Origin: an uncultured Pelagibacteraceae bacterium
GTDB lineage: Bacteria; Pseudomonadota; Alphaproteobacteria; Pelagibacterales; Pelagibacteraceae
Reading direction: 5' to 3'
DNA: 64,000 nucleotides
Assembly: GCA_902633335.1 (NCBI GenBank)
Contig: CACPFY010000002.1
Span: 62,001-126,000, forward strand
Shown here: positions 57,649 to 64,000 of the stretch, piece after piece
Position numbering within the stretch: the stretch's first letter is position 1
Layout: each line of letters starts with the position of its first letter
The notes under the pieces: generated by a model
What the model was told of the DNA's origin: nothing
Database searches by the model: none
The model's input: the letters and a program-made list of their open reading frames with translations, nothing else
Position numbers and translations under genes: made by a program

Positions 57649-59513
57649 GCTGAGATCCTTTTATTTTTAGATTTTATGTAACCTAGCAGTATTATAGCAG
57701 CAGCTGGAGTTACTCCATCAATTCTTAAAGCCTGACCCAACGTTTTAGGTCTCACTTTCTTTAACTTTGATTTAACCTCATTTGAAAGACCACTAAAGAT
57801 ATCATAATCAATCTTGTCAGGAATTTTTATACCTTCATCTTTTTTAAAAGCAGCTATATCATGAGACTGTCTTTTAAGATATCCAGAATAATGAGCATCG
57901 ATTTCAACTTGATCATCAAAACTAACTCCAAACGATGGTAACGTAGGCCATATCTGCCTTATTTTTGCCATATTTAAATTTCGCTGAGCCATTAGCTCAA
58001 TACCAGATCTTTTCACGCCATCTTGAGCAATTTTAATTTCATACTTACTCGCTTCATTAGGAGATATTAAATTTGAATGAAGATAATCTAAAATTTGTGT
58101 TAATTTTTTTTGTTTATCTAAAAATATTTTGGTTCTGTACTTTCCCACACAATTAATTTTAATACCTAATGGAGTTAACCTTTGATCTGCATTATCTGCT
58201 CTTAAAGATAATCTATATTCTGCTCTAGATGTAAACATGCGATATGGCTCTGATACACCTTTAGTAATTAAGTCATCTATCATCACTCCAATATAAGACT
58301 CGGATCTATCTAAAATAAATTCTTCTTTTTTTAAAATTTTAAGAGCAGCATTTATACCGGCAATTAGTCCCTGAGCAGCAGCTTCTTCATAACCAGTAGT
58401 TCCATTAATTTGTCCTGCAAGAAATAGCGACTTAATTTTTTTTGTCTCTAAAGTCGGATTTAGCTCTCTAGGATCTACATAATCGTACTCTATGGCGTAA
58501 CCAGCCCTTTTCATTTTAACGGTCTCTAAACCCTTGATTTTACTCAATATTTTGAGTTGGACCTCCTCTGGTAAAGATGTAGATATACCATTTGGGTAAA
58601 CAGTATTGTCCTTTAATCCTTCTGGTTCTAAGAAGATTTGATGTTTTTGTTTTTCTTTAAACTTAACAATCTTATCTTCAATGGATGGACAATATCTTGG
58701 TCCAACGCCTTTAATGTTACCAGAATACATCGCACTTCGATTAATATTATCACTAATAATTTTATGAACCTCATCATTTGTATATGTCATGCCACAAGAA
58801 ATTTGTTTGTTTTCTAGTTTAGACGTTAAGAAAGAAAAAAAGTAAGGATCATTATCGGCTGGCTGCATTTCTAAATCATCATAATTAATTGTAGACCCAT
58901 CCAGCCTAGGAGGTGTTCCAGTTTTAAGTCTACCTATTTTCATTTTGAATTTAGCAAGTTGTTCGCTTAGACCGGTAGATGGTTTTTCGTCGTATCTACC
59001 AGCAGGGATTTGAGTTTCACCAATATGTATTAATCCATTTAAAAATGTTCCAGTCGTCAAAATGAGTTCATTACATCTGATCTCATTACCACTCTGACAT
59101 AAGAATCCTTCGACCTGATTATTATTAAACAAAAATTGAACTACTGGATCAGCTATTACAGTTAAATTTTTATAATTTAATAAAATTTTTTGCATGTACT
59201 CTTTATAAAGCGCCCTATCTGATTGAGTTCGCGGTCCTCTAACTGCTGGACCTCTGCTTCTGTTCAATAATCGGAACTGAATACCTGATTTATCAGAGAC
59301 CACACCCATCACACCATCAAGTGCATCAATTTCACGAACCAAATGGCCTTTACCTAGTCCGCCTATGGCTGGATTACACGACATCTCACCAATAGTCTCA
59401 ATTTTATGTGTAAAAAGTGCAGTATTGACGCCCATTCTAGCGGATGCCGCAGCAGCCTCGCATCCCGCATGTCCACCACCTATAACTACTACATCATAGC
59501 TTTCTTTAGTCAT
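57645..59513 (-). CDS. mnmG: tRNA uridine-5-carboxymethylaminomethyl modification enzyme MnmG (GidA)
   Basis: FAD-dependent enzyme that with MnmE modifies U34 of certain tRNAs. The 622 residues have the FAD-binding [43 protein letters not shown] and the [14 protein letters not shown]-like segment. The C-terminal [11 protein letters not shown] is short but within family size. It lies between mnmE and rsmG, the standard gid arrangement. Confidence 0.97.
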   Translation of the reverse strand: MTKESYDVVVIGGGHAGCEAAAASARMGVNTALFTHKIETIGEMSCNPAIGGLGKGHLVREIDALDGVMGVVSDKSGIQFRLLNRSRGPAVRGPRTQSDRALYKEYMQKILLNYKNLTVIADPVVQFLFNNNQVEGFLCQSGNEIRCNELILTTGTFLNGLIHIGETQIPAGRYDEKPSTGLSEQLAKFKMKIGRLKTGTPPRLDGSTINYDDLEMQPADNDPYFFSFLTSKLENKQISCGMTYTNDEVHKIISDNINRSAMYSGNIKGVGPRYCPSIEDKIVKFKEKQKHQIFLEPEGLKDNTVYPNGISTSLPEEVQLKILSKIKGLETVKMKRAGYAIEYDYVDPRELNPTLETKKIKSLFLAGQINGTTGYEEAAAQGLIAGINAALKILKKEEFILDRSESYIGVMIDDLITKGVSEPYRMFTSRAEYRLSLRADNADQRLTPLGIKINCVGKYRTKIFLDKQKKLTQILDYLHSNLISPNEASKYEIKIAQDGVKRSGIELMAQRNLNMAKIRQIWPTLPSFGVSFDDQVEIDAHYSGYLKRQSHDIAAFKKDEGIKIPDKIDYDIFSGLSNEVKSKLKKVRPKTLGQALRIDGVTPAAAIILLGYIKSKNKRISA

Positions 59514-59555
59514 GAGGTGAATGTAACGCTCTTAATTAATAATACAAGAGCTATT

Positions 59556-60884
59556 TTATTTGCCTATACAGAAGTCCTTAAATATAGATCCAAGTATTTC
59601 TTCTACGTCTACCTTGCCAACTATACTACCAAGGTGTCGTGTAGCCATTCTTAGATCTTCAGCAGCTAATTCTAAGTCTTTGTTTTGATCTTTCTTTAGA
59701 AACTTATCAATCTCTTTCAAACACTCATTTAGCTTAACTCTATGTCTCTCTCTTGTAATTAAAGTACTGTTATTTGATGAAAATTTTTTATTAAGTTTTT
59801 GTTTGATTAAATTTATTAACTTATCAATATTTTTATTATCTTTTACAGATGCTAGTACAGCATCTACATCAAATTTATGGTTTTCTTTAGCTTGAACATC
59901 AGATTTATTTAGTAAAACTATTGAGTCTTTATTAATCATAGACCTTATTTTGTCGCTAATTATTTTGTTTGAATTATCAATTACTACAATATTTAAATCG
60001 GCTTCTTTAAATTTACTTAACGCTAATGATATTCCCTTTTTTTCAACATCATTTTTTGCTTCTCTGATTCCAGCTGTATCTGCGAGAATAACTGGATAAC
60101 CATCTAAATTTAGATAGGTCTCAATGACATCTCTAGTTGTTCCAGCTTCATCAGAGACTATTGCTGCATCTCTTTTTGATAATAAATTTAATAAAGATGA
60201 TTTTCCAACATTGGTTTCGCCAACAATTGATACTCGGAATCCGTCTCTGATTTTTTCACCTACTTTATTATCATTAATAATTTTACTTATATCACTGTGT
60301 ATCGATTTAATTGATTTATGGGCTTCTTTTAGGACATTTTCAGGAAGGTCATCCTCAGCAAAATCAATTTTAGCCTCAATAAAAGAAAGTGACTTTATCA
60401 ATTTTGATCTTAAATCATCGTAATATTTGGAAACATGTCCATTAACTAAATTTACTGCTTGTTTTCTTTGTAGTTCGGTTTCAGAGTGTATTAGATCCCC
60501 AATACTCTCAGCTTTTAATAGGTCAATTTTATTATTATGAAAAGCTATTTTTGTAAATTCGCCAGGTTCTGCCATTCTGCAATTTTTTTGATTTGATAAT
60601 ACTTTTAAAAAATAGCTAATAATTGCGTTGCTTCCATGAACATGGAATTCCGCTAGGTCGTCACCTGTAAAACTATTTGGTTTTGGAAACCATAAGATTA
60701 AAGCTTCAGGATCAATAATAGTGCCATTACTTGGGTCAAAAAATTTACAGAGGTTTATCTCATTTTCTTTAATCTTCTTTTCTTTTGAAATAAGCTTACA
60801 AATACTTAAAGTATCAGGGCCTGACATTCTAATTATAGCTATACCGCATGGCCCTCTACCAGAGGACAAAGCAAAAATATTCAT
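59556..60884 (-). CDS. mnmE: tRNA modification GTPase MnmE (TrmE)
   Basis: Partner of MnmG, a folate- and GTP-binding enzyme. The 442 residues have the N-terminal ALSSGRGPCGIAIIRMSG, the embedded G domain (VGETNVGKSSLLNLL, DTAGIREA, NKSD) and the obligatory C-terminal CIGK motif. Its ATG overlaps the stop of the UbiH-like gene by one base (TAATG). Confidence 0.97.
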   Translation of the reverse strand: MNIFALSSGRGPCGIAIIRMSGPDTLSICKLISKEKKIKENEINLCKFFDPSNGTIIDPEALILWFPKPNSFTGDDLAEFHVHGSNAIISYFLKVLSNQKNCRMAEPGEFTKIAFHNNKIDLLKAESIGDLIHSETELQRKQAVNLVNGHVSKYYDDLRSKLIKSLSFIEAKIDFAEDDLPENVLKEAHKSIKSIHSDISKIINDNKVGEKIRDGFRVSIVGETNVGKSSLLNLLSKRDAAIVSDEAGTTRDVIETYLNLDGYPVILADTAGIREAKNDVEKKGISLALSKFKEADLNIVVIDNSNKIISDKIRSMINKDSIVLLNKSDVQAKENHKFDVDAVLASVKDNKNIDKLINLIKQKLNKKFSSNNSTLITRERHRVKLNECLKEIDKFLKKDQNKDLELAAEDLRMATRHLGSIVGKVDVEEILGSIFKDFCIGK

Positions 60885-62014
60885 TAGCTTAAACCTAGGT
60901 TTGCAACTCTTTTAGTAATTTTTTTTAATAATGTTGATTTAGAAAAATTATTTAAAATATTTTCTTTTATTGGATCTAAATATTTATTGCTCTTAAAAAA
61001 ATTTCTTGTTGTATCTATTCCTAGTCCCATTAGTAAGTTTTCTGGTTTCCTGCTATCTGATAAATCTTTTGGAATATTAGAACCTTTTATAGTTAAACCC
61101 AATCGAAGATTTTTAGAAACAAGTTCATTCAATTTTTCAATATCTCTTAAGATTAAATTAAATCCTTGTCCTGCTAAAGGGTGAACTACGTGTAATCCAT
61201 CTCCTAATATTATTGCATTTTTTTTATAATAGTTTTTTTTTAATGATAACTTTAAAGGATAACTTTGAATATTTCCTAAGGATATTTTATTTGTTTTTAA
61301 CAAATTTGATACTCTCGTTTTTAGATAGTTAGTAATGTTTTCTTTATTTTTTATAAAATATTTATCTTCAATACTCCATACCACTGAAAACTTGTTTTTG
61401 TTATAGGGTAGTATTGCAAGAGGTCCTTCCTTCAAAAAAAACTGTTGAGCTCCAATATCTTTAATCTGATGTTTTACAGAACAAGTTACAGAGTGCTCTT
61501 TGTAATTTTTTTGGATTTCCCTGTTGCTACTTATCTTTTTATAAATTGGAGAGTTTGAGCCCAAACATAAAACTAATAAATCATAAGATTTTGAAGAAAG
61601 ATTAGTAAAGATTTTATTTTCCGCTAGATCAATTGATTTTATTGTTTTTTTTTGAATTTTAATTTTAGTTTTTTTCAATAATTTAGATAAATGTTCTTTG
61701 GTCAATCTGTTTTCAAAAAAGAACATTAAATTCTTATTTTCATCGAAATTTAAAAAATTTTTTATCTGATTATTTTTTTCAAAAAAAAGATTAATTTTTT
61801 TTACAGGATAAAATAACTTTAAGTTGATATTTTTTATCGTAGATTTTAAAAATTCCATATTTTTCTCAGATATTGCTGTAACTCTTAAATCTTTGTTTTT
61901 AGAAGTATGATTTTCAAGTATTAAATCTATATCCAATCCTCTTTCACTTAAAACAAGAGCAGATATCAGACCAGTTAAACCGCCACCTACAATGCATATT
62001 TTATGTTTTTTCAT
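60884..62014 (-). CDS. UbiH/UbiF-family FAD-dependent ubiquinone hydroxylase
   Basis: Flavin monooxygenase family that hydroxylates the ubiquinone ring. The 376 residues have the Rossmann motif CIVGGGLTGLISALVLSERG, the DG-type segment and the family signature GDGLHVVHPLAGQGFNLILRD. Which ring position it acts on (UbiH, UbiF, UbiI or the alphaproteobacterial UbiL) cannot be settled from this sequence. It is the first gene of the mnmE-mnmG-rsmG-parAB run and diverges from ftsK across 34 bases. Confidence 0.85.
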   Translation of the reverse strand: MKKHKICIVGGGLTGLISALVLSERGLDIDLILENHTSKNKDLRVTAISEKNMEFLKSTIKNINLKLFYPVKKINLFFEKNNQIKNFLNFDENKNLMFFFENRLTKEHLSKLLKKTKIKIQKKTIKSIDLAENKIFTNLSSKSYDLLVLCLGSNSPIYKKISSNREIQKNYKEHSVTCSVKHQIKDIGAQQFFLKEGPLAILPYNKNKFSVVWSIEDKYFIKNKENITNYLKTRVSNLLKTNKISLGNIQSYPLKLSLKKNYYKKNAIILGDGLHVVHPLAGQGFNLILRDIEKLNELVSKNLRLGLTIKGSNIPKDLSDSRKPENLLMGLGIDTTRNFFKSNKYLDPIKENILNNFSKSTLLKKITKRVANLGLS

Positions 62015-62048
62015 AATAATGATAAAAAGTAAGTATTACGATTCGATA

Positions 62049-64000
62049 TGAATACAAACTTTTTAAATAGTTTAACAAATTTTTTAAAAAAACGAACCTT
62101 TGAGTTCGTTGGATTGATCCTAATTTCATTAGGAATAGCTTTAACAATTTCGTTCGCGACTTATTCTCCATCAGATCCTTCATTAATATATGGTCAATCT
62201 AGCTCAAATATAAAAAATTTCTTTGGGATATATGGAAGCAAGGTTTCAGATTTTTTGTTACAGAGTTTTGGTTTAATCTCATTTTTAATACTAGCTACTT
62301 TAATTTCATGGGGCTTAAAATTATTTATTGAAAAAGAGTTAAAAAATTTTATTTACAAATTATTTTTTTTAACTTTGTGTCTAATTTTTGGATCTACATT
62401 TTTACATATAACATTTAATAATTCTTTTTGGCTTCTTGATAATGGTAACTCAGGTTTTGTCGGAGAACTGGTATATAATTTTATATACCAATACACTCCA
62501 TTAATTGAAAATCAGTATACAAGTTTTGCTCTGATTGCTTTAACAATACTATTTTTTATTCTTAGCTCTGACATCAATTTAAAAAAAATTGTTTCAAATC
62601 TATTTTCATTTTCTTCTAGTAAAAAAAATACAGTTAACGAGAATGAAAATAGTGAGATAGTGTCAGAAAATATAGTGCATGATGAACAAAAAGAAACTCA
62701 ACAAAGTTTTTTCTTTGCTAAAGACCAGACAAAAACTTTAGAAAAGTCAAAAAAATTTCAACTACCATCGATTGATTTGCTAGAAAAAAATAGTTCAAAA
62801 TTATCTCCTCAGGAAATGAATAAAAATAGACCTGACGGAAAATTTATGGAAGGAATTTTACAAGACTTTGGAATTAATGGACAAATACAGAAAATTAATA
62901 ATGGACCAGTTGTAAGTTTATACGAGTTCGAACCTGCTGCTGGTGTTAAAGTTTCGAAAATTGTAAACCTATCTGATGACCTAGCAAGAAACACGAGCTC
63001 GACTTCAGCAAGAGTTGCGGTAATCCCCGGTAAAAATACTGTTGGAATAGAAATACCTAATGAAAAAAGAGAAGGAGTGTTTTTAAGAGAAATTATATCA
63101 AACGAGCGTTTTAAAAGTCGTGATTTAAAATTACCTATAGCTTTAGGGAAAAGTATTTCAGGGACTCCAATAATAGGTGATTTAACTTCAATGCCTCATT
63201 TATTAATTGCAGGTACAACAGGGTCTGGTAAATCTGTTTGTGTAAATACAATAATAACATCTTTGTTATACAAATTAAGTCCTGAGCTTTGTAAATTGAT
63301 TTTAATTGATCCAAAAATGCTAGAACTTTCTGCTTATGAAGGAATACCTCATTTATTATCTCCTGTAATTACTGATGCAAAAAAAGCCACTTCTGCTCTT
63401 GGTTGGACGGTTAAAGAAATGAACAATAGGTATAAACTTATGTCAAAAGTCGGAGTGAGAAATATTGATGGGTATAATGAAAAACACAAATTAAAAATGC
63501 CCTATATTGTTGTTGTGGTTGATGAAATGTCTGATCTTATGCTGGTGGCTGGAAAAGAAATTGAAAATTACATTCAAAAGTTATCTCAAATGGCACGAGC
63601 AGCTGGAATTCATATCATTATGGCAACTCAAAGACCTAGCGTTGATGTAATTACTGGGACCATTAAAGCTAATTTTCCAACAAGAGTTTCATTTCAGGTA
63701 AGCTCAAAAATAGACAGCAGAACAATATTAGGAGAACAAGGAGCAGAGCAATTGTTGGGTAAAGGAGATATGCTTTTTATGTCGTCTGCAAATAGAATTA
63801 TAAGAATTCATGGACCATATGTTTCAGAAAAAGAGATAGAAAAGATAAGTAGTGTTTTGCGCGCTCAAGGAGAACCAGATTATATTGAAGATATTACAGC
63901 TGGTTCTAGCACTACAGAACATAATAGTGATGTTTTAGATGGGGAAGAGGATAAACTTTATAACGAAGCAATAAATATTGTAAAATCTGAGGGAAAAGCT
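62049..64000 (+). CDS. ftsK: DNA translocase FtsK (3' end outside window)
   Basis: Septum-anchored motor that pumps chromosome ends to opposite cells and activates dif recombination. It runs off the window and so is not in the track. The ATG at 62049 gives MNTNFLNSLTNFLKKRTFEF. Several membrane helices follow in the first 180 residues, then a short Ser/Lys/Glu linker. The motor domain has LIAGTTGSGKSVCVNTII (Walker A), VVVVDEMSDLM (Walker B) and MARAAGIHIIMATQRPSVD. The linker is short for FtsK. The gamma domain is not visible because the window ends first. Confidence 0.95.

Noticed and set aside
62001-62183. 60-residue minus-strand ORF across the ubiH-like/ftsK junction
   Set aside because: Overlaps the start of ftsK, whose membrane N terminus is well supported; low-complexity shadow.

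Overview
This is a gene-dense, AT-rich stretch of an alphaproteobacterial chromosome. Its gene order and protein style fit the SAR11 clade (Candidatus Pelagibacter and relatives). Four things point there: A/T-biased codons and Lys/Asn/Ile-rich proteins; gene gaps of only a few bases, with many overlaps; conserved alphaproteobacterial gene order (dnaA-rpsT-mutM-ubiE-ubiB-coaBC; irr-fabA-fabB-fabI; miaB-phoH-ybeY-lnt-metK-nusA-infB-rbfA-rpsO-pnp; mnmE-mnmG-rsmG-parA-parB-holA-lptE-leuS); and loss of genes that usually sit inside those blocks. I see no phage, transposon, CRISPR array, rRNA or tRNA. No stretch over 300 bases lacks a gene.

Layout. 1-6.1 kb, minus strand: gyrB (cut by the window edge), dnaN, dnaA, rpsT and mutM. 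6.1-10.8 kb, plus: ubiE, ubiB, coaBC, a MoeB/ThiF enzyme and an SH3-like protein. 10.8-13.7 kb, minus: a DUF2061 protein, katG and the iron/heme regulator irr, with a near-perfect Irr box inside the katG promoter. 13.7-16.8 kb, plus: fabA, fabB, fabI and a GNAT-like gene. 16.8-29.7 kb, minus: pnp, rpsO, rbfA, infB (broken by an apparent one-base insertion), nusA (with a promoter and an attenuator-like hairpin), metK, lnt, ybeY, phoH, miaB, a fur-family gene and a shortened tsaB. 29.7-35.3 kb: a polysaccharide deacetylase (plus), then a Bax-like protein, nfuA, trpS and murJ (minus). 35.4-40.8 kb: maeB, a DolP-like lipoprotein, rsmI, an LpoA-like protein and rdgB. 40.9-47.1 kb, plus: grpE, dnaK (RpoH-type promoter), dnaJ, a 55-residue membrane protein, dapB, nth and a PfkB kinase. 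47.1-50.7 kb: a 40-residue ArfA-like rescue factor and an OmpR-type regulator, a YkuD protein, yggS, a ThiE-like protein and a strongly expressed porin. 50.9-55.4 kb, plus: a DUF3576 lipoprotein, leuS, lptE and holA. 55.4-62.0 kb, minus: parB, parA, rsmG (carrying two parS-like sites), mnmG, mnmE and a UbiH-family hydroxylase. 62.0-64.0 kb, plus: the N-terminal part of ftsK.

How the genes work together. The window holds replication initiation (DnaA, clamp, clamp-loader delta, gyrase) and chromosome segregation (ParAB, FtsK). It also holds the transcription-elongation and translation-initiation operon, ubiquinone synthesis (UbiE, UbiB, UbiH-like), unsaturated fatty-acid synthesis (FabA, FabB, FabI), envelope biogenesis (MurJ, Lnt, LptE, DolP-like, LpoA-like, YkuD, Bax-like) and the DnaK chaperone system. 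It is core-genome sequence and I found no exotic multi-gene system. The most interesting signals are small: the Irr box at katG, two CACGTG parS-like sites in rsmG, the broken infB, the nusA leader hairpin, two short genes missed by the ORF track, and divergent gene pairs whose start codons touch or overlap without Shine-Dalgarno sequences.
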